Assembly (NCBI RefSeq): GCF_013359695.1
Contig: NZ_JABFMU010000017.1
Coordinates: 39,378-103,377, forward strand
Source of the DNA: Pseudomonas sp. C2B4
GTDB lineage: Bacteria; Pseudomonadota; Gammaproteobacteria; Pseudomonadales; Pseudomonadaceae
Reading direction: 5' to 3'
Length of the DNA stretch: 64,000 nt
The notes under the pieces were generated by a model, which was not told where the DNA came from, did no database searches, and saw only the letters and a program-made list of their open reading frames with translations. Position 1 is the first letter of the stretch, and each line of letters begins with the position of its first letter. Positions 24,430 through 32,947 of the stretch are shown here, piece after piece. Both the position numbers and the translations under genes were made by a program.

Positions 24430-25704
24430 ATGCCCACCTCCCTGTCCGACCTCGACGCCACCCTACCCGACCTGACTCGAAAAATCCGCGTATTGGATGC
24501 CTTGAGCTGGCCCGACGGTATCGAGGAAGCCTTCCTGAAAAATTGGCGCTCCGGACGCGCGCAGTTACCCAAAGTCGAACTCCACCCCCGCGATCACACT
24601 GCCGAGATCGCCGCACTGGAAGACTTTATGGGTCGTTGCGACACAGGCCATCCGGCCGGCAACTTACTCGCCATGACCGCCCGCAGCTATGCCACCGCCG
24701 CACGCATGCTCGGTGCCTTGGGTACGCCGGACTTTACTCGATACTCGTCAGCGCTCTACCGCCGCCCGGACTTCTACTACACGAACCAGAAGCTGAGCAT
24801 GCTGGACGCGGCCCGTTTCTTTCTCAAGACCACCGACGCCCTGCTGGGCGGTGCGCGGATTCCGCCGACCCAGGCCGACATACCGGCCGAGGCCTTCGCC
24901 GCCTGGATTCAACCGGAGCTGGACCGTTTCTTCGGTGAGGGGCGGATCAAGGTCATCCTCGATGCCACCCTCGCCGCCAAGGCCATCGCCGGTGCGAGTC
25001 GTATTCGCCTGCGGGCCAGCGCGCTGTTTTCGGAACTGGACAAGAATCAGTTGTTGCAGCACGAGGCGTTCGTGCATGTGGCCACGGCACAAAACGGCGC
25101 ATTGCAACCCAACCTCAAAAGCCTGGGCCTGGGGGCGCCGCGCACTACCCAGACTCAGGAGGGAATCGCCACACTGGCCGAGCTATTCACGGGCAGCATG
25201 GACATCAACCGTCTGCGGCGCCTGGCGCTGCGCGTGCTCGCGGTGCAACAGGCGCTGGATGGCGCCGACTTCATTCAGGTATTTGAAGGCTTTTTGGCAG
25301 GCGGGCAGTCACAGGAGGAGTCCTTCCGCTCGACTCAACGGGTTTTCCGTGGTGCCGACTTGCGTGGCGGTTCCGCGTTTACCAAAGACGCCGCCTACCT
25401 GACCGGAATGCTCGGCGTCCACACCCTGCTGCGCATTGCGATTCGTGATAACCGGCCGGACCTGGTGGGCCATTTGTTCGCCGGTCGACTCAGCTTAGGG
25501 GATACCGTGCGCCTGGCGCCGCTGTTTGAGTGCGGCTGGCTAAAGGGGCCCGCCTATGTTCCCCCTTGGGCTTCTGACTTGCGCCTGCTCGCCGCCAACC
25601 TGGCCTTCTCCGCCTTTATCGCCCACATCAATCTGGATGTGCTCGATCTCGACGTGTTCATGGCCTTTGCGGACGAGCATGAAAGCGATGCCAGTGCGCC
25701 GTGA
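24430..25704 (+). CDS. DUF1704/QEGLA-motif protein, putative MATCAP-like metallo-carboxypeptidase
   Basis: 424 residues. The family is annotated as flavohemoglobin expression-modulating QEGLA-motif protein; here the motif is QTQEGIATLAE (Gln243-Ala247). A HExxxH zinc motif is visible, His211-Glu212-x3-His216 in LLQHEAFVHVATAQNG, shared with the eukaryotic tubulin tyrosine carboxypeptidase MATCAP. The N-terminal half is helical and the C-terminal helices (LLRIAIRDNRPDLVGHLFAGRL) are conserved. It has no signal peptide. It stands alone, with no flavohaemoglobin gene nearby, so a peptidase role on some C-terminal tail is plausible but unproven. Confidence 0.9.
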   Translation: MPTSLSDLDATLPDLTRKIRVLDALSWPDGIEEAFLKNWRSGRAQLPKVELHPRDHTAEIAALEDFMGRCDTGHPAGNLLAMTARSYATAARMLGALGTPDFTRYSSALYRRPDFYYTNQKLSMLDAARFFLKTTDALLGGARIPPTQADIPAEAFAAWIQPELDRFFGEGRIKVILDATLAAKAIAGASRIRLRASALFSELDKNQLLQHEAFVHVATAQNGALQPNLKSLGLGAPRTTQTQEGIATLAELFTGSMDINRLRRLALRVLAVQQALDGADFIQVFEGFLAGGQSQEESFRSTQRVFRGADLRGGSAFTKDAAYLTGMLGVHTLLRIAIRDNRPDLVGHLFAGRLSLGDTVRLAPLFECGWLKGPAYVPPWASDLRLLAANLAFSAFIAHINLDVLDLDVFMAFADEHESDASAP

Positions 25705-25743
25705 TGAGGTGGGTTGTCTGAATGATCGTACTGTCTGAGCGCT

Positions 25744-25890
25744 TTTCGCGAGCAGGCTCGCTCCCACAGGGACCAACGCAAAACCTGTGGGAGCGTGGCT
25801 TGCCCGCGAAAAGAACGCCCAGACAACGCGTTCATTCAGACAGCCCGTGTCATCGTTCACGTCCATCGCGGGCAAGCCACGCTCCCACAG
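25744..25890. repeat. Single REP followed by a variant REPIN
   Basis: A lone inverted REP arm (25744-25769) is followed by a REPIN (25785-25890) whose arms carry gagcgtggcttgcccgcg, a different sequence variant. Two REP subtypes are thus side by side. Confidence 0.88.
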
Positions 25891-25917
25891 GTTTGCGTAG
25901 GTCCTGCCGGTACCCGC

Positions 25918-26916
25918 TTACACCTGCCTCAACGCGCCATCGAAGGCCGGCGTCAATCCCGACAACTCCAGTTTGCGAACAAAGTCGCCAAGACGCCGCT
26001 GCTTGTAGGCGTCCACGTCCAGGTCGCGGTAGTCGTAGAAACCCTGGCCGTCTCGCAAACCATTGCGGCCGTTTTGCATGTTGTCGGCGATCACCTGTGG
26101 CGATTCGAAGCGCGGTGACAGCGCGCCACTGAGGTAGCGCGAGGCGTAGTACAAAATGTCGCCGCCGCCCCAGTCGATGAACTCAAGCAGGCCCAGCACC
26201 GAGAAGCGCAACCCGAAGCCGACACGCACCGCGGTATCGATATCTTCGGCGCTGGCCACGCCCTCTTCCACCATCCGCGCGGCTTCGTTCATGACCAATG
26301 CCTGGATGCGCGGCACGATGTAGCCCGCCACCGGGTTGCACACCACTGGCACCTTGCCGATCCGCTTGAGCAGTTGCAGCAGTCGCTCGACCACCTGCGG
26401 GCAGGTGGCTTCGCTGCGGCTGACTTCCACCAGCGGCATCAGGTACGCGGGATTGAGCCAGTGCGCATTGACGAAGCGCGCAGGCGTGCTGACCATTTCG
26501 CTCAACTCGGTGACCAGAAACGTCGAGGTGGTCGACGCGATGATGGTCGATGCCGGGACATGCTCGCTGACCCAGGCGAAGGTCTGCTGCTTGACCGCGA
26601 TGATCTCCGGCACCGCTTCGAACACCAGGTCGCACAGGCGCAATGCCTCTGCGGCCTGGGACTTGGTTTGCAGCGTCAGCCGGGCTATCGCGATGTCCGC
26701 CTGTTCCGGCTGGAGCACACCAAGGCGTACCAGCATCTGAAGTTCGCTGCGGATGTTGTTTCGCACACGCTCGAAATAGCCGTGCCGCTCATCCTCGGCG
26801 CGATCCTTGATGTCGATGAGGGTGACTGGCAGGCCCGCATGGATGAACGCCAGGGCAATGCCCTCGCCCATCCGGCCGGCACCGACCACGCTGACATTGG
26901 GCAGCGCGGCGTTCAT
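25918..26916 (-). CDS. 3-Hydroxyacyl-CoA-dehydrogenase-family enzyme
   Basis: 332 residues. The NAD site is VSVVGAGRMGEGIALAFIHAGLPVTLIDIKDR, then FEAVPEIIAVKQQTFAWVSEHVPASTIIASTTSTF; the catalytic His lies in RFVNAHWLNPAYLMPLVEV, and the C-terminal domain begins PVAGYIVPRIQALVMNEAARMVEEGVAS. The family includes 3-hydroxybutyryl-CoA and L-carnitine dehydrogenases. HWLNP in place of the usual HFFNP is the carnitine-dehydrogenase-like variant, so the substrate may be a free hydroxy acid instead of a CoA ester. It overlaps the opine-dehydrogenase-family gene (ATGA), so the two enzymes are translated together. Confidence 0.9.
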   Translation of the reverse strand: MNAALPNVSVVGAGRMGEGIALAFIHAGLPVTLIDIKDRAEDERHGYFERVRNNIRSELQMLVRLGVLQPEQADIAIARLTLQTKSQAAEALRLCDLVFEAVPEIIAVKQQTFAWVSEHVPASTIIASTTSTFLVTELSEMVSTPARFVNAHWLNPAYLMPLVEVSRSEATCPQVVERLLQLLKRIGKVPVVCNPVAGYIVPRIQALVMNEAARMVEEGVASAEDIDTAVRVGFGLRFSVLGLLEFIDWGGGDILYYASRYLSGALSPRFESPQVIADNMQNGRNGLRDGQGFYDYRDLDVDAYKQRRLGDFVRKLELSGLTPAFDGALRQV

Positions 26917-28022
26917 CAGTTGAAGCCCTTTGTCAGCAGTTCGGTCATCTGCGCCCGACTCAGCTTGGCCAGCCCCAGGTTCTCCAGCGTGCGGCCTTCG
27001 GCGTAGAGATCACGATCCGCGACAACCGAGGCGATGCTCAGCAGGCCCTGCGCCACCGGGGTCGGCACACCGGCCCAGCGACCGACGGACACCAGGAAGG
27101 ACAGGCCCAGGCGGGTGTCTTCGAGCATGTAGCGATGTTTTTGCAGGTCGATGTCTTCGCGCCAGTCACCGCTGTCGGTCAGCTTGCCATGGGCACCGCG
27201 ACCGTACATCCACTCATCGCCTTCGGTGGTGTTGTAGTGGTCGGCCAGGGGAAAGTGCGGCGCACCGTAGGTCAGTGCTTCGCGCACCGCCATGCGTTCG
27301 GCGTCCAGTTGGTTGGTCACGCGACGAATCGACGGTTGAGTGCCTTCGTTGTGAATGTCCCAGGCCTCGAAATGCTCCAGGGGACCTGCGTTCATCATGA
27401 TCAACGGCGGGTGGATGATGGGGCCTGCGTTCATCAACGCACCGCTCAGGGCGTCTTCAATCGGTTCGACGCTCGGGTAGGCTTCACGCAGCACCGCAAA
27501 GGCATGCTCGGACAGGTTGCTGGGGAATACGCCGGTCGGCAGGCGGGTCGCGTAGCAACTGATCACCAGCTCGCTGGCGCCATGCTTGCGCACCAGGTAC
27601 GGCAGCGTACCGGTTTCAGCGAAGGCGACCTTGCTCTGGTTGCCCGCATCGGCCATGGCCTTGGCGAATACGTAGCTGCCGAAGGTGCCCGGCGGCAGGA
27701 ACACCACCTGACCGTCGCGAAGGAGTGGCGCCACGTGCCTGGCCAGGTCTTCGTGGGAGGTCGACGGCAACGGGATGATCACCAGTTGCGCGTCGCCCAG
27801 GGCTTCGGCGAGATCGTCGGTGAACGACAGATTGTCGCCCTGCTGGCCGACGGACAATTGGCGTGTGCCCCGATAGTCCCTGATGGTCAGGCTGCCGATG
27901 GCCAGCAGTTCCTTGAGCGCTGCCGAGTCGCGACGCCACAGGCGGGTCTGATGCCCCTTTTCAGCCATTTCGACAGCAGCGGCGTAACAGCCGTGTCCAC
28001 CACCCAGCACGGTAATCTTCAT
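26916..28022 (-). CDS. Octopine/nopaline dehydrogenase-family enzyme
   Basis: 368 residues. N-terminal Rossmann fold MKITVLGGGHGCYAAAVEMAEKGHQTRLWRR, a ketopantoate-reductase-like middle, and the C-terminal opine-dehydrogenase domain with GPIIHPPLIMMNAGPLEH and YNTTEGDEWMYGRGAHGKL. The family oxidises or forms N-(carboxyalkyl) amino acids, so an opine or imino-acid substrate is likely. An AGAGGAG site is present. It is the first gene after an AraC-type promoter (tandem repeats at 28083-28115), with a predicted leader of only about 20 nt, and overlaps the dehydrogenase gene behind it. Confidence 0.9.
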   Translation of the reverse strand: MKITVLGGGHGCYAAAVEMAEKGHQTRLWRRDSAALKELLAIGSLTIRDYRGTRQLSVGQQGDNLSFTDDLAEALGDAQLVIIPLPSTSHEDLARHVAPLLRDGQVVFLPPGTFGSYVFAKAMADAGNQSKVAFAETGTLPYLVRKHGASELVISCYATRLPTGVFPSNLSEHAFAVLREAYPSVEPIEDALSGALMNAGPIIHPPLIMMNAGPLEHFEAWDIHNEGTQPSIRRVTNQLDAERMAVREALTYGAPHFPLADHYNTTEGDEWMYGRGAHGKLTDSGDWREDIDLQKHRYMLEDTRLGLSFLVSVGRWAGVPTPVAQGLLSIASVVADRDLYAEGRTLENLGLAKLSRAQMTELLTKGFN

Positions 28023-28049
28023 GGAGATGCTCCTCTTGTAAGAGACTCG

Positions 28050-28115
28050 ATGCTATCGAGCCGCACCGCCACGAACTCTTCCGATTGCGCAGCCGACTGA
28101 CGGATTGCGCAGCCG
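28050..28115 (-). promoter_or_regulatory. AraC-type promoter of the dehydrogenase operon (tandem operator 1)
   Basis: Two direct copies of gattgcgcagccg (28083-28095 and 28103-28115) are spaced 20 bp apart, in the range of AraC/XylS half-sites. On the minus strand a candidate -10 box TAGCAT (28055-28050) starts 27 bases beyond the proximal repeat, and the -35 (GAGTTC) is poor, as expected for activator dependence. The same arrangement occurs upstream of oprD. Confidence 0.72.
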
Positions 28116-28117
28116 TC

Positions 28118-29092
28118 TCAATGCTTGCGTCGTCGCAGGGTGTCTGACGGCAGACAGCCATAGCGTTGCCGATACGCACTGGAGAAATGCCCGAAACTGT
28201 TGATGCCGTGGCGCAACAGGATATCGGTGACGGTTTCACCGGCCCTGCCCTGCTTCAGTGACTCATGAATCACCGCCAGACGGCGGTCACGGATGTATTC
28301 GACCGGTGCCTGCTGGAGGAACTGGTTGAAGCCATTCTGCAAGGTGCGCACCGAGACACCGCACAGCTCGCTCAAGGTCGTCAGGCTGATGGGTTCGTCG
28401 AGGTGTTCCTCGATGTAGTCGCGGGCCTTTTTCACGTGGTGCGGCAGCGGCGCGCGCGAATCGATCAAAAGATCCGCCGAGTAGTTGTGCGGCAATTGAG
28501 TGAGCAGCAGTTGCATCAGGTATTCGGACAGGCCGCTGGCCAGGCGCGAACCGTCCACCCCGCTGCCGTAAAGCCGACAGATGTAGTCCAGGGTGTGATA
28601 AAGGCTGACGACGCCGGCGCCCAGGTGGTCGACGCTGACATCAAAGATCACCGACTGCCGCAGGCTACGGCCCAGCAGGTGTTGCAGTTGCGTCTCCAGG
28701 GCATCACGGTCGACGCGCAGGATCAGGTTGCGGCACTGCCCGTCGGTGACGATGCGGCTTTGCGCGAACGGCGAGGAAACGCTCAGGTAGCCCGACTGCA
28801 TGGCCGCGCTGCGTCGGCCGTGGGCCACCTCGCAATGACCCTGCAAGGTAATGCGAAACAGATACTGATCGGCAATGTCGCCGATGGTGATCTCCACCGG
28901 CGCGCCATAGCGCAGGTCGAGCAGCGCCGAATCGCCGAAGAACACGCCGTTGAGCCGGGTATGGATCGGCTCGTCACGCAGCACATTGAAACTGTGCTCG
29001 CACAGGTACTGGCTGACCTTGTCCTTGATCTCGCGGTAATCGGCCGAGCTGAGCAGACTGTGCCGCTCGAGCAGGTGTACGTCATTCAACAT
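28118..29092 (-). CDS. AraC-family activator (AraC_binding_2 type)
   Basis: 324 residues from ATG 29092 with CAGGAG eight bases upstream. The N-terminal half is a ligand-sensing domain of the AraC_binding_2 type (YLFRITLQGHCEVAHGRRSAAMQSGYLSVSSPF); the C-terminal half has two helix-turn-helix units (PISLTTLSELCGVSVRTLQNGFNQFLQQAPVEYIRDRRL and TVTDILLRHGINSFGHFSSAYRQRYGCLPSDTLRRR). It sits between the transporter and enzyme genes, all leftward, and is the obvious activator for the two matching tandem operators. Confidence 0.94.
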   Translation of the reverse strand: MLNDVHLLERHSLLSSADYREIKDKVSQYLCEHSFNVLRDEPIHTRLNGVFFGDSALLDLRYGAPVEITIGDIADQYLFRITLQGHCEVAHGRRSAAMQSGYLSVSSPFAQSRIVTDGQCRNLILRVDRDALETQLQHLLGRSLRQSVIFDVSVDHLGAGVVSLYHTLDYICRLYGSGVDGSRLASGLSEYLMQLLLTQLPHNYSADLLIDSRAPLPHHVKKARDYIEEHLDEPISLTTLSELCGVSVRTLQNGFNQFLQQAPVEYIRDRRLAVIHESLKQGRAGETVTDILLRHGINSFGHFSSAYRQRYGCLPSDTLRRRKH

Positions 29093-29177
29093 CAGAGGTT
29101 CTCCTGATCGGGAGCACACAGGCCCCGCTCCCTTCAAAAGGAGCGAGGCCCAGGTGCCGATCGTGGACTATGACCAA

Positions 29178-30536
29178 TCAGGCCCGGGTCGGGTACTCCC
29201 GGGCATAGCTTTCGCGGAAACGACGGCAACCGCGCCAGAGCAGCAGCACGGTCAATGCCGACGCGCCGGCGATCACCAGCGACATCGACGAACCTACCGC
29301 CGCGGGCGATCCGAAGTAGCGGTCGGTCAACAGCGCTACCAGTGTGGTCCCCAGACCCAGGCCCAGCAGATTGCTGATCAGCAGGAAAACCGCCGAGACC
29401 TGTGCGCGCACCTGGTTCGGCGCGAGGATCTGCATCGCCGCCGTGGACGCCGGCATCGGGAACGAGGCGAAGAACATCGCCGGCACCAACAGCGTCACCG
29501 ACAGCCACAGTTGATCCACTTGCGGGAACAGCACGGCGGGCACCACCATGCCCAGGGCACCGATGACACCGGTGCGCATGGCGGCGTCCTGATGACCTTT
29601 CTTGGCCAGGTAGTCGGTGAGCCATCCACCGAACAGCACCCCGGCGGTGTTGGCCAGCAACAGCACGGTGCCCAGCATGTAGCCCGCCTCCATCGGCGAC
29701 AGACCGAACTTGCGGATGTACAGCGCCGGGCTCCAGCTCATCATGCAGAACAGGACCATGGCGTAGAACGAAAAGCCCAGGTAATGGCAGGTGAAGGTGG
29801 CACGGTGGCGACCCAGGAAGCGCAAGCCATCGCTCATCGCAACCTTCTTCGCCCGACCCTGGGCATCGACCTGCAGGCCTTTGCGCGCCGGGTCGCGCAC
29901 GGTGAGCCAGATCAACAGGCCGACCACGATACCGGGCAGGCCGACAATGAAGAACGCCAGTTGCCAGGCCTTCATCGCGCCGAGGAAGGCGACCTCAATG
30001 GTGTTCATGTCCTTGAGCATCGCGATCACATAACCGCCGACCAGGAAAGCCAGGCCACCCCCGACGAACGAGCCGATCGAGTAGATGCCCACGGCGCGGC
30101 CGAGTTTTTCCTTGGGGAACATGTCGCTGAACATCGAGTAGGCCGAGGGCGACAGGGCCGCTTCACCGACGCCGACACCAATGCGGGCGAGGAACATGTG
30201 CAGGAAGTTCTTGCTCAGGCCGCAGGCAGCCGTCGCCAGGCTCCAGAACACGACGCCGACGGCGATGATCTTCGGTCGGGAGAAGCGATCGGCCAGATAG
30301 GCGATGGGCATGCCCATGAAGGCGTAGAACAACGAAAAGGCCAATCCGTGCAGCAGGCTGAACTGGGTGTCACTGATCTGCAGGTCGGCTTTGATCGGCT
30401 CGATCATCAGCGCCAGGATCTGCCGATCCACGAATGAAAAGATGTAGGCGATCATGCACAGGCCGACCACGTACCACTCGTAAATGTAGGTTTTTTTCTG
30501 CTGCTGCAGGACCGCGTTATCGACCTGGATATTCAC
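29178..30536 (-). CDS. MFS transporter (spinster-like)
   Basis: 452 residues from GTG 30536, chosen for the AGAGGAGC site eight bases upstream; ATG 30566 and a longer frame are alternatives. Twelve membrane segments are visible, with the MFS A-loop motif AYLADRFSRPKII and VGVGEAALSPSAYSMFSDMFP, the spinster-like signature. It likely imports the carboxylate-type substrate of the cluster. The gene follows oprD and precedes araC in the same direction. Confidence 0.92.
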   Translation of the reverse strand: MNIQVDNAVLQQQKKTYIYEWYVVGLCMIAYIFSFVDRQILALMIEPIKADLQISDTQFSLLHGLAFSLFYAFMGMPIAYLADRFSRPKIIAVGVVFWSLATAACGLSKNFLHMFLARIGVGVGEAALSPSAYSMFSDMFPKEKLGRAVGIYSIGSFVGGGLAFLVGGYVIAMLKDMNTIEVAFLGAMKAWQLAFFIVGLPGIVVGLLIWLTVRDPARKGLQVDAQGRAKKVAMSDGLRFLGRHRATFTCHYLGFSFYAMVLFCMMSWSPALYIRKFGLSPMEAGYMLGTVLLLANTAGVLFGGWLTDYLAKKGHQDAAMRTGVIGALGMVVPAVLFPQVDQLWLSVTLLVPAMFFASFPMPASTAAMQILAPNQVRAQVSAVFLLISNLLGLGLGTTLVALLTDRYFGSPAAVGSSMSLVIAGASALTVLLLWRGCRRFRESYAREYPTRA

Positions 30537-30562
30537 TAGGGTTTGCTCCTCTTGGAATCCGC

Positions 30563-30637
30563 TCATGCGCGTAGCGGTGCGCAGAACAACGAATGGAAAG
30601 TTGTGGGGCAGATGCAAAGGACAAAGGGTTCACGCAT
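30563..30637 (-). CDS. Short upstream ORF (24 codons) before the MFS gene
   Basis: ATG 30637 has AGAGG seven bases upstream and reads MREPFVLCICPTT... to a stop 27 bases before the MFS start. A second short ORF occupies the equal position in the oprD leader and shares the pattern M-x-E-x-x-V-L. It could be a leader peptide coupling translation to the transporter, or a by-product of the duplicated leader DNA. Confidence 0.35.
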   Translation of the reverse strand: MREPFVLCICPTTFHSLFCAPLRA

Positions 30638-30674
30638 GGTCAGGCCTCTTATTGTTATGGGGTCAAACGCCGGG
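30634..30674 (-). promoter_or_regulatory. Duplicated leader element, copy 1 (upstream of MFS), with Crc/Hfq-like motif
   Basis: 41 bases, 36 of them identical to 32083-32123. It contains AACAATAA (30656-30649 on the minus strand), which fits the AAnAAnAA catabolite-activity motif bound by Hfq-Crc, directly in front of the ribosome site of the short ORF. Confidence 0.55.
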
Positions 30675-30684
30675 TGCACTGGGC

Positions 30685-31935
30685 TTACCAGAACTTCCAG
30701 GTGTAGGTGGTGGCGAAGCGGAATTCGTTGTAGTCGTAGCCGTACTTCTGTTTCACGTCGATGTTGCGCAGGTCCAGCCCAAGGCCTTGCAGCGCCCCGC
30801 TCTGCACCACGTAGCTGAGCCCCAGAAAGCGTTCGCTTTCCTGGTTGTCGCTCAGGTTGGCGCCACGGTCCCAGTTGGTACCCTTGATGTAGCGGGTGTA
30901 GAGCTTCAGCCCCGGCACGCCCATCCCGGCAAAGTCGTAGCTGTAGCGCGCGCCCCAGGACTTTTCATCCGGACGGACAAAACCGAGTGACGACCAGTGC
31001 ACCAGGTAAGGTTGCGGTATGTAACCGTTCATCGTCGGGAACACGCTGTCACCGAGCATGCGCTGGTAACTGAGGCCAAACATGTGGGCGCCTTTGAGCA
31101 AGGAGAACAAGGCGCCGTAGGAACGGTTGTCGATCTCACCGTTTAAAGCGTTGCCATCTTCATTGTTATTGAAGTAGCGCAAGTCGGTTTTCAGCTTGTA
31201 GCCATTACCCAAGTCAGCCATATGCATCAGGCCGAAATAGTGCTGCTGATAAATATCGTGCAGCACCCCATAGAAATAACTGGCTTGCAGGTTTTTGGTG
31301 ATGTCGTAAGTGGCGCCGCCAAAGTCCAGGCCGTCACTGTCGAGATTGTCGGTGGAGCCAAACTTATACAGTTTCTCGTGGTTGGAAGACTCTCGCGTCA
31401 CGGCCGACCAGAACCGGCCACCGGTCATCGTCAACCCATCGACTTCCCTGGATTCGACCACGGCGCCTTGATAGATCGTATCCAGTTGCCGACTGGTGTC
31501 ATCGAACGCCACCGGCAGTTGCGGGCGAAGGTCACCCACCTTCAACTCGGTCTTGCTGTAGCGCATCTTGAAGGTTGCACCGGCGCGACTGTAGTCATCG
31601 GCCGTCTGCTGGTCGCGGACGCTATATGGCAGCGAGCCGTCGTTGCCCGACGAATCCAGGCGCACGGCGTACTGCGCATCCACATCAAGGCCGATGGCCA
31701 GGGCCGTGTCGGTGTAGCCGGAAGTAAACTGCGCATCGAACCCCTGAGACCAACTGTGCACTTCAGAGTCCACTGCATTGGTATTGGTGTAGTTACGGTG
31801 CAAGTAGAAGTTGCGTGTATCTATTTTGAAGTGACTGTCATCAATAACATCGGCCTGTGCGGCCAATGGCGAACAGACAATTCCCAATACACCGGCAATA
31901 CCGAGCCCGCGGCAAGATTGTTTTACCTCATGCAT
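30685..31935 (-). CDS. OprD-family outer-membrane porin
   Basis: 416 residues from ATG 31935 with GGAGAAG upstream. The signal peptide ends at AAQA. OprD features are FKIDTRNFYLHRNYTN, WSQGFDAQFTSGYTDTALAIGLDVDAQYAVRLD, MRYSKTELKVGDLRPQLPVAF and a terminal FATTYTWKFW with the aromatic end needed for insertion. OprD/Opd porins take up basic amino acids or aromatic and aliphatic carboxylates; the gene context suggests the substrate of the downstream dehydrogenases. A leader of about 380 nt is predicted from the AraC-type promoter. Confidence 0.95.
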   Translation of the reverse strand: MHEVKQSCRGLGIAGVLGIVCSPLAAQADVIDDSHFKIDTRNFYLHRNYTNTNAVDSEVHSWSQGFDAQFTSGYTDTALAIGLDVDAQYAVRLDSSGNDGSLPYSVRDQQTADDYSRAGATFKMRYSKTELKVGDLRPQLPVAFDDTSRQLDTIYQGAVVESREVDGLTMTGGRFWSAVTRESSNHEKLYKFGSTDNLDSDGLDFGGATYDITKNLQASYFYGVLHDIYQQHYFGLMHMADLGNGYKLKTDLRYFNNNEDGNALNGEIDNRSYGALFSLLKGAHMFGLSYQRMLGDSVFPTMNGYIPQPYLVHWSSLGFVRPDEKSWGARYSYDFAGMGVPGLKLYTRYIKGTNWDRGANLSDNQESERFLGLSYVVQSGALQGLGLDLRNIDVKQKYGYDYNEFRFATTYTWKFW

Positions 31936-31999
31936 CTAACTTCTCCACATCTGTATGTGCCTGGGCACTGTATTTATAGGAGCAGGTTCAAACTAAAAA

Positions 32000-32086
32000 C
32001 TAAAAATGCCGGCAGCCGAACACCGAGCCCTCTTGCGAAGGAAAGCGGATTGCATGAGGGACATAAAGGACGGTGGATTCGAGCAT
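32000..32086 (-). CDS. Short upstream ORF (28 codons) in the oprD leader
   Basis: ATG 32086 with TAGG seven bases upstream reads MLESTVLYVPHAIR... and stops 64 bases before oprD. It is the counterpart of the short ORF before the MFS gene; the first codons are alike, the rest differs. Confidence 0.3.
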   Translation of the reverse strand: MLESTVLYVPHAIRFPSQEGSVFGCRHF

Positions 32087-32123
32087 TGTCAGGCCTATTT
32101 TTGTTATGGGGTAAAACGTCGGG
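32083..32123 (-). promoter_or_regulatory. Duplicated leader element, copy 2 (oprD leader), with Crc/Hfq-like motif
   Basis: 36 of 41 bases match copy 1. The A-rich motif here is AACAAAAA (32105-32098 on the minus strand), still AAnAAnAA. Retention of the motif while other positions changed suggests selection for catabolite repression. Confidence 0.5.
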
Positions 32124-32325
32124 CGGGCTCGGAACAGACGACACGCCTCTTGCCTGCCCAAGGTAAGTCAGAAGACGCCGCACCGGTATCGAGAGGAACC
32201 GCATCCGTAGGGGGGGAAAACTTCAAGCCGGCTAAAGATTTCCCTTAGTTGACTCAAACTCGCCGATGGCAAGCCCGTGTTGCCCAAGCCTTCCTGTAGC
32301 AAGGTCTTGTTGTTGGATGGACCCT

Positions 32326-32391
32326 AAACTAGCGACTGCACGGCCTGCCAACCTCCCCGATTGCGCAGGCGACTCTCCAATTGCGCAGCCT
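32326..32391 (-). promoter_or_regulatory. AraC-type promoter of oprD-MFS-araC (tandem operator 2)
   Basis: Direct repeats gattgcgcaggcg (32359-32371) and aattgcgcagcct (32379-32391), again 20 bp apart, with a candidate -10 TAGTTT (32331-32326) 27 bases from the proximal repeat, identical geometry to the dehydrogenase promoter. The -35 (AGGTTG) is poor. Confidence 0.7.
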
Positions 32392-32604
32392 ATTGCAGGC
32401 AGCCTGAACACTGTCGCCGCCGTGCTACCGGCCTATCGTCGAGGCACCTCGACGCCACTGGTAAAGGCCGCCACTCATCCAGCCTGGGCTTATGGGGCGA
32501 TAGAGATGAACTTCAGGAATAAAATGTGAAAGGCAGAATTGATTTGCTCCGGCAGTTTTCGCTTTGTAGGATCCTGCCAGCACTCACCCTCCATTGAGGC
32601 CTGC

Positions 32605-32803
32605 ATTGGAAAGTAGAATAAAGCCGGAAACAGCAACCGCTGCAGACATTGAGAGATCCATCCAGGCCCTGAACAAAATGGCTGAACGATTATGGGGAGA
32701 TGGCCGGGAAGCCGAGGCTAAAGCCCTCCTCGATGCCCTGGATGCATTGAACCGGGCACTTGACCGGATCAGGATTGGAGAGAGTCGCAAGGTTCTTCAT
32801 TGA
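32605..32803 (+). CDS. Small helical hypothetical protein
   Basis: About 65 residues if started at TTG 32605 (LESRIKPETATAADIERS); TTG 32594 is the other option. The sequence is strongly helical and amphipathic with a charged repeat (ERLWGDGREAEAKALLDALDALNRALDRIRIGESRK). No family is recognised. Codon use is natural for the genome, but the non-ATG start lowers confidence. Confidence 0.42.
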
Positions 32804-32857
32804 AGATCCGAATCCGCGTTATGCGGTGTGGATGCATTGTTCGGGACACTACATATC

Positions 32858-32947
32858 AGTGGGAGCGAGCCTGCTCGCGAAGAGGCCAGGTCAGTCAACA
32901 TTTGTGCTGAATGACACACCGCCTTCGCGAGCAGGCTCGCTCCCACA
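32858..32947. repeat. REPIN
   Basis: Standard inverted REP arms between a small ORF and the DUF3016 gene. Confidence 0.92.
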
